Of a stretch of 64,000 nt of DNA, positions 49,916-58,357 are shown in pieces (within the stretch, counting starts at the first letter, position 1; each line of letters opens with the position of its first letter). The notes beneath the pieces are model-generated. The model was given only the letters and a program-made list of their open reading frames with translations, did no database searches and was not told the DNA's origin. The stretch is from positions 124,001 through 188,000 of the forward strand of contig JBAZBI010000005.1 in the NCBI GenBank assembly GCA_041671545.1, given 5' to 3'. A program made the position numbers and the translations under genes. The stretch comes from UBA1563 sp041671545. Lineage in GTDB: Bacteria > Bacteroidota > Ignavibacteria > Ignavibacteriales > Ignavibacteriaceae.

Positions 49916-51369
49916 TGTTTGAATTTTCTGTATTGATATTAATTCCGCTGCTATCGGCTGGTGTTTGTTATTTCCTAAAAAACATTCGTCTTCAATATTC
50001 GATTTCTTTATTCGTTAGTGCGATTCATTTACTTTTGTCGTTGATGATCTTCATCGGCTGGTATAAAACAGATTTGCCTTTTTTCTTCAGCACCGATTCA
50101 TTGAGCAAATTATTTTTACTTGTCCTTTCAAATATTTATTTCTGGGTAGTGCTGGTATCGTTTTCATATTTGAAAAGACCGGTTACACCAAATTCTGAAG
50201 AAGGGAAGAGATTCTATTTTTTACTTCTCAATTTTTATCTGTTCGCAAATACTGCTGCAATTCTCAGCAACCATTATGGAATGTACTGGGTTGCCGCAGA
50301 AGGTACAACATTGAGTGTTGCACCGTTAATTTATTATTATAGGAACGAAGAAGCGCTTGAAGCAATGTGGAAATATCTTTTCCTTGTTTCAATTGGAATT
50401 GCTTTGGCATTTATCGGAATATTATTCTTAACACTTTCAGCAAAGGGAACTCCACTCGAAGGACAGCAGTTATTCTTTTCAGAATTTGTAAAAAATGCCC
50501 GGACATTAAATCCCGTTTGGTTGAAAGCGAGTTTCATATTTATTTTTGTTGGTTTAAGTACGAAAATCGGAATAGCTCCAATGCACTCCGCAGATGTTGA
50601 TGCAACGAGCAATTCACCAAGTCCAATTGCAGCGTTGATGTCTGGCTCTTTACGTGTAACGGCTCTGCTTGGAGTAATGAGAATATTTCAAATTGTGCAG
50701 CCGACATCAACTTATGCATTTGCAAAAACAATTTTGATCATCGGCGGTTTGCTTTCACTTCTTTTCGCTTTTGTTTTTATGTTTAAGGTGAATAATTACA
50801 AACGGATGCTTGCATATTCAAGTATCGAGCATCTTGGAATTATAACTTTAGGAATCGGAATCGGTGGATTAGCGTTTGTTGGCGCGATGTACCACATCAT
50901 TTATAATTCACTCAATAAAGTAGTACTCTTTTTTTCTGCCGGAAACATTCACTACAAATATAAAACAAGAGAAGTAGATGGAGTGAGATCGGTGCTGAAC
51001 ATTTTGCCTTGGAGCGGTTGGCTTCTCTTAATTTCGTTTCTTTCAATTTCTGCAATTCCACCATTTGGAATATTTTTCAGTGAATTAATGATCTTTGAGG
51101 GAATGCTTTTTTCCAATCAACCGTGGATATTAGCCGTTACGATGTTTCTTCTTCTTTTCATTTTTATTAATATGGGAAAAACATTATTTCAGATGTTGTA
51201 CAAAAAAGATGAAAATGAAAACATCGCGGTAGAAAAAGAACGTTTTGAGATCATTCACTTTGCCGCGATTGTACTGCTGATTTTATTGATCGCCATTGCA
51301 GTTGTTTCCCCGAATATTTTGCGCGAAAATATTGTTAATATTTCAAAAGATTTTGGAATTAAACTATGA
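49915..51369 (+). CDS. HyfF-type proton-antiporter subunit
   Basis: 484 aa, about 13-14 membrane helices. HyfF/NuoN-type signatures: YWVAAEGTTLSVAPLIYYYRN with the functional Glu, STKIGIAPMHSADVDATSNSPSPIAALMSG with the Lys, and NNYKRMLAYSSIEHLGIITLGIG. A second antiporter subunit next to HyfB means two ion-translocating units, as in E. coli hydrogenase-4. Overlaps the large-subunit gene by four bases (ATGA). Confidence 0.9.
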   Translation: MFEFSVLILIPLLSAGVCYFLKNIRLQYSISLFVSAIHLLLSLMIFIGWYKTDLPFFFSTDSLSKLFLLVLSNIYFWVVLVSFSYLKRPVTPNSEEGKRFYFLLLNFYLFANTAAILSNHYGMYWVAAEGTTLSVAPLIYYYRNEEALEAMWKYLFLVSIGIALAFIGILFLTLSAKGTPLEGQQLFFSEFVKNARTLNPVWLKASFIFIFVGLSTKIGIAPMHSADVDATSNSPSPIAALMSGSLRVTALLGVMRIFQIVQPTSTYAFAKTILIIGGLLSLLFAFVFMFKVNNYKRMLAYSSIEHLGIITLGIGIGGLAFVGAMYHIIYNSLNKVVLFFSAGNIHYKYKTREVDGVRSVLNILPWSGWLLLISFLSISAIPPFGIFFSELMIFEGMLFSNQPWILAVTMFLLLFIFINMGKTLFQMLYKKDENENIAVEKERFEIIHFAAIVLLILLIAIAVVSPNILRENIVNISKDFGIKL

Positions 51370-52844
51370 TCTCTCTTCAAGTACAAAATAATCAGCGTTT
51401 TCAAGTTGAAGAGATTCAATTCTTAACCCAAAGTGATTTTCATGATTCGGTATCAGAAGGACTTTCATTCGGTTACCGGATGATCGGTTTATTCCTGGTT
51501 GATAAAAAGGTAAAGCACAAAATTATTTCACTTCTTGTTGATCCATCATCATCTTCAATTCACATAATCGGCGCAGAATTTTCACCGGATAATTTGGTGA
51601 TCAATAGTTTTGCAAATCAATTTCCACAAACAAATTATTTTGAATGCGAACTGGCCGAGAATGATGGATACAAAATAATTGATCATCCGTGGCTTCGTCC
51701 GGTGAGAAAACAAAATACAATTTTAGGTGATATTCCGTATAAGTTTTATAAACTGGAAGGCGATGAAGTTCACGAAGTTGCTGTTGGACCAATACATGCC
51801 GGAGTAATTGAACCGGGGCATTTCCGTTTTCAATGCCATGGTGAATTAGTCTATCATCTCGAAATTAATTTAGGTTACCAACATCGCGGCTTAGAAACTA
51901 TGATGTTGAACGCAAACCAACAACAAAAAATAATTCTTTCTGAATCAGTCGCTGGCGACACTGTCATTGGTCATACATATGCTCATTGCAGTGTAATTGA
52001 AAGTTTATCAGATACACAAATCAGTTTTCGTGCTCAAGTAATTCGCTCTCTTGCCGAAGAACTTGAAAGAATTGCCATGCACTTATCCGGACTTGGCGGA
52101 GTTGCAAACGATGTTGGACTGGCAATTGTGGCTTCTTCATACGGCAGATTGAGAACGCTTGTGATAAATAGTTTAGCGATGTTGTGTGGCTCCCGCTTTG
52201 GTCGCGGGTTATATATTTATGGCGGAGTTCGTTTCGTTTTTGATGATGCAATCATAAATCAAGTAATGAGCAATTTAGAAATTGTAAAAAAAGATGTAAA
52301 TGCAATAAATAACTTTTTGTTTTCCTCAACCGGAGCATTAACGCGATTTGAAAATACCGGAATCGTAAAAAATGATATTGCGCAAGAAATTGGTTTGGTT
52401 GGAATTGCCGGACGTGCATCCGGTATTGAGACTGATACAAGAATTAATTTTCCGTATGGAGCTTATCGTTATTTCCCAGTCTCACTTATTACCTTACCAA
52501 CGGGAGATGTATTTGCGCGTGCACGACTTCGCGCTCTAGAAATTGATGAATCACTCCGCTTCATTTTTGAACAGTTCCAAAATATTCCGGAAGGTGAAAT
52601 TAAAAGTGATTGCGGAAACGTTGAACCAAATTCCGGGACTATTTCAATCGTAGAAGGTTGGCGTGGAGAAATTGTTCACACGGCATTTACAGACGAATCC
52701 GGAAAGATGATTCAGTATAAGATTAAAGATCCTTCATTCAATAATTGGTACGGACTCAATTTAGCATTACGCAAAACTGCAATTTCAGATTTTCCATTGT
52801 GCAACAAGAGTTTTGATTTGTCCTATGCAGGACATGATTTATAA
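51366..52844 (+). CDS. HyfG/NuoD-like large subunit lacking NiFe-site cysteines (Ehr type)
   Basis: 492 aa. N-terminal NuoC-like part (~1-115) fused to a NuoD/hydrogenase-large-subunit part: GHFRFQCHGELVYHLEINLGYQHRGLE, SLAEELERIAMHLSGLGGVANDVG. In true group 4 hydrogenases CxxC occurs in the first motif and DPCxxC in the last. Here the first region reads SESVAGDTVIGHTYAHC with no CxxC, and the C-terminal region reads DFPLCNKSFDLSYAGHDL with one Cys only. Three of the four nickel ligands are absent, so H2 chemistry at a NiFe site is not expected. This is the state of Ehr (energy-converting hydrogenase related) complexes; the alternative substrate is unknown. Confidence 0.9.
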   Translation: MISLQVQNNQRFQVEEIQFLTQSDFHDSVSEGLSFGYRMIGLFLVDKKVKHKIISLLVDPSSSSIHIIGAEFSPDNLVINSFANQFPQTNYFECELAENDGYKIIDHPWLRPVRKQNTILGDIPYKFYKLEGDEVHEVAVGPIHAGVIEPGHFRFQCHGELVYHLEINLGYQHRGLETMMLNANQQQKIILSESVAGDTVIGHTYAHCSVIESLSDTQISFRAQVIRSLAEELERIAMHLSGLGGVANDVGLAIVASSYGRLRTLVINSLAMLCGSRFGRGLYIYGGVRFVFDDAIINQVMSNLEIVKKDVNAINNFLFSSTGALTRFENTGIVKNDIAQEIGLVGIAGRASGIETDTRINFPYGAYRYFPVSLITLPTGDVFARARLRALEIDESLRFIFEQFQNIPEGEIKSDCGNVEPNSGTISIVEGWRGEIVHTAFTDESGKMIQYKIKDPSFNNWYGLNLALRKTAISDFPLCNKSFDLSYAGHDL

Positions 52845-52853
52845 AAAAATATT

Positions 52854-52880
52854 GTAACGCAGATTATTAATCTGCGTTAC
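52854..52880. repeat. Palindrome between large- and small-subunit genes
   Basis: Near-perfect palindrome GTAACGCAGATTA-T-TAATCTGCGTTAC (13-base arms, one central base), ten bases after the HyfG-like stop and 15 before the HyfI-like start. Dispersed repeats of this type occur in related genomes; here it may tune the stoichiometry or stabilise the transcript. Confidence 0.7.
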
Positions 52881-52895
52881 TAAATAAAAACCATT

Positions 52896-53645
52896 ATGAT
52901 AGACGCAATAAAATTACGAGTACTTCAAGGTGATCCGATAGTTCATGATGTTAGGAATGCATCGTTGCCAAAACTATTTCGAGGATTACCGAAGATTGAG
53001 AAAAAAGCTTGTATCGACGGCTGTAACAAATGCACTGAAGTTTGTCCAACGGATGCGATCAAATTGAATCCGGTGACAATTGATTTAGGAAAATGCGTAT
53101 TCTGTCCTTTGTGTGAAGAAATTTGTCCTGAGAATATCATTCATTTTACGAACGAATACAAAATTGCTTCTGATACAAAAGAAAATCTAATTGTAACAGA
53201 TGAAACGACAAACATCTCAGTTGAAAAAGCTTCTGAAGAAATAAGAAATTATTTCGGTAAATCGTTAAAACTTAGACAAATCTCTGCCGGTGGCTGCAAC
53301 GGATGCGAACTTGAATTGAATGCATTGAGTAACGTGAATTTCGATATGGGAAGATTTGGAATTGAATTTGTCGCTTCACCGCGTCATGCCGATGGAATTG
53401 TGATCACCGGACCGATTACAAAAAATATGGCAAAGGCAACTGAGATTTGTTACGAAGCAGTGCCGAAGCCGAAAATAATTATTCTTGTCGGTACGTGTGC
53501 AATATCCGGAGGAATATTTCAAAACTCAAAAGAGATAGAAAGAAAATTCCTCGCAGAAAATAAAATTGATCTTTTTATTCCCGGTTGTCCTCCGCATCCA
53601 CTTACTTTTATTAATGGTCTGTTGGATTGGTTAGATAAAAAGTAA
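52896..53645 (+). CDS. Fused 2[4Fe-4S] ferredoxin plus HyfI/NuoB-like small subunit
   Basis: 249 aa. Residues ~35-90 hold two four-cysteine clusters, CIDGCNKCTEVCP and CVFCPLCEEICP, as in HyfH/NuoI. Residues ~125-249 are NuoB-like with all ligands of the N2-type cluster: GGCNGCELELNAL, VGTCAISGG and IPGCPPHPLTF. HyfH and HyfI are separate in E. coli; here they are fused in one chain. The electron-transfer route is intact although the NiFe site is lost in the partner subunit. Last gene of the operon; no maturation genes (hypA-F) are in the window, which fits a complex that needs no nickel. Confidence 0.88.
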   Translation: MIDAIKLRVLQGDPIVHDVRNASLPKLFRGLPKIEKKACIDGCNKCTEVCPTDAIKLNPVTIDLGKCVFCPLCEEICPENIIHFTNEYKIASDTKENLIVTDETTNISVEKASEEIRNYFGKSLKLRQISAGGCNGCELELNALSNVNFDMGRFGIEFVASPRHADGIVITGPITKNMAKATEICYEAVPKPKIIILVGTCAISGGIFQNSKEIERKFLAENKIDLFIPGCPPHPLTFINGLLDWLDKK

Positions 53646-53712
53646 AAGATTCACATTTTTGAAATATGAGCGGGTAAGTGTATTTTCACAATGAAATTAA
53701 ATTAAATTTTCT

Positions 53713-53760
53713 GCACCCGTAGCTCAACCCTCCTTTGGAGGATAAACTGGATAGAGTATC
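53713..53760 (+). pseudogene. Broken tRNA-Arg fragment (5' end repeated, D-loop insertion)
   Basis: GCACCCGTAGCTCAA (53713-53727) and ACTGGATAGAG (53746-53756) are identical to the start and D arm of the intact tRNA-Arg(TCG) at 53810. Between them lies an 18-base insert (53728-53745) containing the palindrome CCTCCTTTGGAGG. The remaining part has no anticodon or T arm match. About 21 bases of upstream-plus-start sequence are also shared, so this is a partial duplication. Confidence 0.65.
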
Positions 53761-53809
53761 TTTCTCTTAAAACGGGAAATCATAATTTCTAATCGTTCAT
53801 AAGTTTTCT

Positions 53810-53883
53810 GCACCCGTAGCTCAACTGGATAGAGCACCTGACTTCGGATCAGACGGTTTGGGGTTCGAATCCCTACGGGTGTA
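53810..53883 (+). tRNA. tRNA-Arg (anticodon TCG)
   Basis: Acceptor GCACCCG/CGGGTGT (end pair G-T), D arm GCTC/GAGC, loop CTTCGGA with anticodon TCG at 53844-53846, T arm with TTCGAAT, discriminator A. The anticodon stem CCTGA/TCAGA has one C-A mismatch at its outer end. CCA not encoded. Near-identical to the tRNA-Arg(ACG) at 35640 apart from the anticodon and a few arm positions. Confidence 0.9.
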
Positions 53884-53893
53884 CTTAGCGAAA

Positions 53894-53925
53894 CCCGTCA
53901 CATTTGAGTGACGGGCTTTGTTTTT
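53894..53925 (+). terminator. Rho-independent terminator after tRNA-Arg(TCG)
   Basis: CCCGTCAC / GTGACGGG stem (53894-53915) with an ATTTGA loop, followed by CTTTGTTTTT. Confidence 0.85.
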
Positions 53926-53993
53926 ATGTGTTACCTAAGAAGTTTTTCCCCTATATTTTAGTGCAAAATATTTTGGATTCGTAAACTTCCTCA

Positions 53994-55910
53994 TTGAAAA
54001 TGAAAACACTTACTCTTTTTTTTGTAATTTCTTTAATCAGCTCAACTACTTTCGCTCAAGTCAATTTCAGATCGTCAAGTCTTCCTATAATAATTATCAA
54101 CACTCATAATCAGAATATCCCGGATGCTTCAAAAATAACTGCAGACATGGGAGTAATCGATAATGGAAAGGGGACAACCAATTATCTAACCGATGCATTC
54201 AATGGTTTCAACGGCAAAATTGGAATTGAAGTTCGCGGACATAGCTCTCAAGGATTTCCAAAGAAACAATATGGAATCGAATTAAGAGATTCACTTGGTA
54301 ATTCAGTTAATGTTCCCTTACTTGGATTGCCTACGGAGAGTGATTGGGTTTTGAATGCTTCTTTTACTGATAAAACTTTTCTTCGCAATGTTCTAGCTTT
54401 TAAACTTGGGAACGACATGGGGAGATATGCTTCGCGAACAAGATTTTGCGAAGTTATAATTAATAAAGATTACGCGGGACTTTTCATTCTTGAAGAAAAA
54501 GTTAAACGCGATAAGGGAAGAGTAAATATTAAAAAGTTGGAAACCACAGATGTAAGCGGTGACGCATTAACCGGTGGTTATATTATGAAAATAGACCGTA
54601 TTGATCCGGGTGACAAATATTTTAATTCGGTGTTTCCATCTGTCTATCCCAAAACACCGGGTCAACCTTCGCCGATAACTTATGTCCATGTCTATCCGAA
54701 TGCAGAAAATATTTTGCCGGTTCAGGAAGATTATATAAGAAATTACATCACCCAATTTGAAACTTCGCTTTCAAAAAGTACTTACAAAGATCCGTTCATT
54801 GGATACTATGATTTTGTTGACATGGATGCTCTGGTAGATTATTTCTTGGTGAGTGAATTTGTGAAAACGGTTGATGCTTATCGGTTAAGTGCATACATGT
54901 ATAAAAATCGTGATAGTGAGGGAGGAAGATTAGTTTTTGGACCAATGTGGGATTATGATATTTCTTTCGGATTAGCTGACTATGCAGATGCTTGGTTATC
55001 GTCCGGTTGGGAAGCTGAGCTCAATCCGTATGAAGGAATTTGGAGTTCACCTTTCTGGGTAAAAAAAATATTTGCTGATCCGGTATTTAAAAATAAATTT
55101 GCTAAAAGATGGAGTGAGTTAAAATCCACGGTTTTCAACTTGTCAGGAATTATGGGATATATGGATAAAACAATTCTTGAGATCACCGAAGCAAGAATAA
55201 GAAATTTTGTTCAATGGCCTATTCTTGGAGTCTATCAATGGCCGGAATATTATGTAGGTCAAACTTACGAAGATGAAGTCCTTTATTTGAAAGGCTGGAT
55301 CATTCGACGTTACAGTTGGATTGATGCAAATCTTCCCACAAATTATTCTGATGTTGAATGGCTGCAAGCTGATTCTTTGAAAATTAACCTGGAACCTGCG
55401 GTAACAACAAAACTTCCACTTTCTACTTTTGTTATTGGTTACAAGAATATTTCAACATTTGAGTTTAGAAGTACAGATCCCAACATTAGTTTTACCACTG
55501 CGAATGATTCGGTAGCAGTTAAAATAAACAAGCAAGGGGATTACACTTTCAAAATTATCGCAAAATATAACAGCGAGATAGTCGCGCTTTCTCCTCAATA
55601 TACGTTCACGCATCCTACTGATGTGAAATCAAATGACGAAGTTGTTCGGAATTTTGAACTTCTCCAAAATTATCCAAATCCGTTTAATCCCACTACAGTA
55701 ATTCAGTATTCATTGGTAAAAAGCCAGAATGTTAGTTTGAAAGTCTATGATGTCTTGGGGAATGAAGTCGCTATACTTGTAAATGAGTTCAGGCAAGCGG
55801 GAACTCATGAAGTTGAATTTAATCCGAAGAATCTTTCAAGCGGAATATATTTTTATAAAATAGTTAGTGGAAGCGATAGAGAAATAAAGAAAATGCTTTT
55901 GCTGAGATAA
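53994..55910 (+). CDS. CotH-like kinase domain protein with type IX sorting domain
   Basis: 638 aa, the start being TTG at 53994 or the ATG at 54000 (MKTLTLFFVISLISSTTFAQ signal peptide). CotH domain (residues ~30-400): KIGIEVRGHSSQGFPKKQYGIEL, VINKDYAGLFILEEKVKRDKGRVNI, GPMWDYDISFGLADY. Bacterial CotH is an atypical protein kinase that phosphorylates spore-coat or secreted proteins; its motif residues (Lys, Glu, the Asp of DYD) appear present. The last ~80 residues are a type IX sorting domain (QNYPNPFNPTTVIQYSLV, SSGIYFYKIVSGSDREIKKMLLLR). It lies after the tRNA terminator with its own promoter region. Confidence 0.87.
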   Translation: MKMKTLTLFFVISLISSTTFAQVNFRSSSLPIIIINTHNQNIPDASKITADMGVIDNGKGTTNYLTDAFNGFNGKIGIEVRGHSSQGFPKKQYGIELRDSLGNSVNVPLLGLPTESDWVLNASFTDKTFLRNVLAFKLGNDMGRYASRTRFCEVIINKDYAGLFILEEKVKRDKGRVNIKKLETTDVSGDALTGGYIMKIDRIDPGDKYFNSVFPSVYPKTPGQPSPITYVHVYPNAENILPVQEDYIRNYITQFETSLSKSTYKDPFIGYYDFVDMDALVDYFLVSEFVKTVDAYRLSAYMYKNRDSEGGRLVFGPMWDYDISFGLADYADAWLSSGWEAELNPYEGIWSSPFWVKKIFADPVFKNKFAKRWSELKSTVFNLSGIMGYMDKTILEITEARIRNFVQWPILGVYQWPEYYVGQTYEDEVLYLKGWIIRRYSWIDANLPTNYSDVEWLQADSLKINLEPAVTTKLPLSTFVIGYKNISTFEFRSTDPNISFTTANDSVAVKINKQGDYTFKIIAKYNSEIVALSPQYTFTHPTDVKSNDEVVRNFELLQNYPNPFNPTTVIQYSLVKSQNVSLKVYDVLGNEVAILVNEFRQAGTHEVEFNPKNLSSGIYFYKIVSGSDREIKKMLLLR

Positions 55911-56038
55911 GAGTTCTAACCTGATGGTTGATGAACAGTGGAGGAGAGTGTTAGAGTTAGTAACAATTATTGATCCCCATCTGAAACAAATTAGATAAAA
56001 AGTTTTTACATCAATTTTAAAATTGTAAAACTACCTTT

Positions 56039-56470
56039 CTAAGAGAAAGAGATTTTGTCCATGTTATTTTGCGCTGAAACGCGATATGAAGATCCTTGCA
56101 CTACGGTTAAATTTGGCTGAAAACCGGATTTTATACCCGTTTCGTAAATAGGGTAATTTACGTTTTGATTATTTACTATATTAAATCTCTCCACAGCCTT
56201 TGAATGAGCAAAAGTAGCTACCGGTGTGTGCGTCCTCGGGACGACATAAGTTAGTTCTTTATTCGCATTAGCGTTGTAATTGTTACTATAAAAAGTCGGC
56301 GTGAATTTAAGTGAGCTTGTTTGTTTTTTATTTGTCGATTCACTTCTCCGTGCAAGTTGAGTCTGCTTTTTCTCTTTCGCTTTGTAGATCATGTAAGAGA
56401 AAAGAATTATAAAAAGTACAACGGTTGCAAAGATCACTACTGTTAGCTGAATAATCGGTAAAAGTTCCAT
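56039..56470 (-). CDS. Small membrane protein paralogous to the 161-aa protein at 12.2 kb
   Basis: 143 aa, reverse strand, convergent with the CotH-like gene. One N-terminal membrane helix (MELLPIIQLTVVIFATVVLFIILF) then YKAKEK and a polar Ser/Thr/Asn-rich tail. The opening aligns well with MELIPILATIILMATISTFI ... YKVREK of the protein encoded at 12237-12722. The tail differs in composition. It stands alone here with no polysaccharide gene beside it. Not a named family that I know; a scaffold or accessory role can be guessed from its paralogue only. Confidence 0.7.
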   Translation of the reverse strand: MELLPIIQLTVVIFATVVLFIILFSYMIYKAKEKKQTQLARRSESTNKKQTSSLKFTPTFYSNNYNANANKELTYVVPRTHTPVATFAHSKAVERFNIVNNQNVNYPIYETGIKSGFQPNLTVVQGSSYRVSAQNNMDKISFS

Positions 56471-56757
56471 AATATTTCTTCTGTTTGTTTTAATTACTTA
56501 TCCAATTTAAGTGCCAATTAAAATCTTCGTTTTTTGGACTTTTTTAGTTTGAGAGAAGGACTATTTTGAGATAGCATCTCACTTCGAAACAATTATGTAG
56601 TTCGCTCACGATTTAAAAAGAATGTATGGTATACCTTTAAGATATTGAGTTTTGAATTCTTAGAATGAGGGGCTATTTTAATTTGAAGAAATATTGATTA
56701 TTAATTTGTAAGACTTTTTTATTAAGAAACCTATCTTTTAGAATCTGAAAGCAATTA

Positions 56758-57810
56758 TTGGCACTTCCACAATATAAATTTACGGCGTCGGGAAAATCAT
56801 TTTCCAAAATAACCGCATTATGGGCTCTGAATGAAGCAGCGCTTGGCGGATTGCTCCACGCTTTTAATATTCCATTCACCGGATTGATTGTGGGTGGAGT
56901 CGCTTCTGTACTCATTACCCTGCTTGCTTTTCTTTCTGATAAAAAAGGTAACATTGTTAAAGCAGCAATTATTGTGATCGTAATTAAAGCAGTTGCTAGT
57001 CCATACACACCCTTGGCAGCTTTTATCGCTGTGCTCATTCAAGGATTATTGGGAGAACTTCTTTTTTCTTCGAAGAAATTTTTTGCTCTATCTGCAATTT
57101 CTTTGGCGATCCTTGCTGCACTTTACTCTGCAATGCAGAAACTGTTTTTACTAACGATACTATTCGGGACAACACTCTGGAAGTCGATAGATATTTTTTT
57201 CAACTATATCTTGAAACAATTTAATTTTTTCGGCGCTGATATTCACTTTAGTTACTATTTAATCGCTATTTATTTAATGCTCCACTTAATATTCGGAACA
57301 TTGTTCGGTATTATTGCCGCACGGATTCCGAGAGTGTTGACCGGCTTAACGGACTCGTCACTTTTAATTCCACCGGAAAGATTAAAAAATGTAAAAGATG
57401 AATCTTCAGTTCCAACCAAAAAGAAAAGAAAGCTCTGGTTTCAAAAATTATCCGGTGTAATTGTTTTTCTAATTTTATTTGTAACCCTTTTCATTTCTTA
57501 TTTCGTTTCGGAAAATCATAATGGCAATGCATGGTCAATCCTTGTTACAATTTTTCGCGCTATCGGAATTACACTGCTCTGGTTTTTCTTCCTAGGACCA
57601 ATTGCACTGAAATATTTTAAAAAGTTAATTGCTGCAAACCAGAATAAATACACTGTTGAAATTGAATCAATTCTGCATACATTACCTTACTACAAAGAAA
57701 TAATTAAAGAGAGTTATACGCGCTCAGCTAAACACACCGGGATTGCGCGAGTAAAGATATTCATTAAACTCACCTTGATAAATATTTTGTTATTTGATTT
57801 GTATGAATAA
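56758..57810 (+). CDS. Polytopic membrane protein of unknown function
   Basis: 350 aa, read from TTG at 56758 because an in-frame TGA lies 12 bases upstream and no ATG fits. About seven membrane helices, e.g. LNEAALGGLLHAFNIPFTGLIVGG, AAIIVIVIKAVAS and VIVFLILFVTLFISYFV, then a cytoplasmic tail. The N-terminal ~190 residues resemble substrate-binding (S) components of ECF-type transporters, a weak match. The last bases overlap the THEP1-like gene by 8 bases, so the pair is coupled. Confidence 0.65.
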   Translation: MALPQYKFTASGKSFSKITALWALNEAALGGLLHAFNIPFTGLIVGGVASVLITLLAFLSDKKGNIVKAAIIVIVIKAVASPYTPLAAFIAVLIQGLLGELLFSSKKFFALSAISLAILAALYSAMQKLFLLTILFGTTLWKSIDIFFNYILKQFNFFGADIHFSYYLIAIYLMLHLIFGTLFGIIAARIPRVLTGLTDSSLLIPPERLKNVKDESSVPTKKKRKLWFQKLSGVIVFLILFVTLFISYFVSENHNGNAWSILVTIFRAIGITLLWFFFLGPIALKYFKKLIAANQNKYTVEIESILHTLPYYKEIIKESYTRSAKHTGIARVKIFIKLTLINILLFDLYE

Positions 57811-58291
57811 CGTGGTCATTTATACCGGAGAGAAGGGAGTAGGTAAGTCGGCTTATTTGCAAGAGATATTTTTACAGAAACTCAATGTCTGCGGCATTTT
57901 ACAACCACGGATTAACGGAATTAAATATCTTGTTGATGTTGTGAGCGGTGAAAAAAGAAAATTGGAACTTGAATCTGTAGCGCTGGAAGAAAAAGTCATC
58001 ACAATCGGCACTTACACGTTTTCAGAAGAAACTTTTCTTTGGGGAAAGAAAAAACTGATAGAGGCAATTGCAAGTGGTAATAATTTAGTAATTATTGATG
58101 AGATCGGTCCTTTAGAACTGCGTGGTTCCGGTTTGGAGCCGGTACTTTTCGGAATTATTTTTAAAGCAATTGCTTCGGAGAAAAAACTTTTACTCGTTGT
58201 TCGACCAACGTTAGTGGAAGAAGTGAATGAGAAGTATGGTTTGTTAAATCCTGTTGTAATTCATTATGGAGAAAAATTGAGTCCTATCTGA
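57803..58291 (+). CDS. THEP1-like P-loop NTPase
   Basis: 162 aa from the ATG at 57803, overlapping the membrane-protein gene's stop by 8 bases; a TTG at 57794 would add three residues. Walker A YTGEKGVGKSAYL near the N-terminus and Walker B-like NLVIIDEIGPLELRGSGLEPVL. Matches the THEP1 / DUF2478 family of small NTPases, which hydrolyse ATP and GTP in vitro; the biological partner is uncertain. Coupling to the membrane gene suggests that it works with that protein. Confidence 0.85.
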   Translation: MNNVVIYTGEKGVGKSAYLQEIFLQKLNVCGILQPRINGIKYLVDVVSGEKRKLELESVALEEKVITIGTYTFSEETFLWGKKKLIEAIASGNNLVIIDEIGPLELRGSGLEPVLFGIIFKAIASEKKLLLVVRPTLVEEVNEKYGLLNPVVIHYGEKLSPI

Positions 58292-58357
58292 ATTATAGAG
58301 GGGAAACTAATCCTACTTTATTAATTTACGTACCAAAACATGTAGTATGATAAGAAG

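Noticed and set aside
46387..53645. Complex I (NADH dehydrogenase) or true group 4 [NiFe]-hydrogenase
   Set aside because: No NuoE/F/G or quinone-site subunits, HyfE- and HyfB-type subunits point to the hydrogenase-4 side, and the large subunit lacks three of four Ni ligand cysteines.
56624..56631. Second LexA site near the membrane-protein gene
   Set aside because: Only one half of the palindrome is present (GTATGGTA); chance match in A/T-rich DNA is likely.
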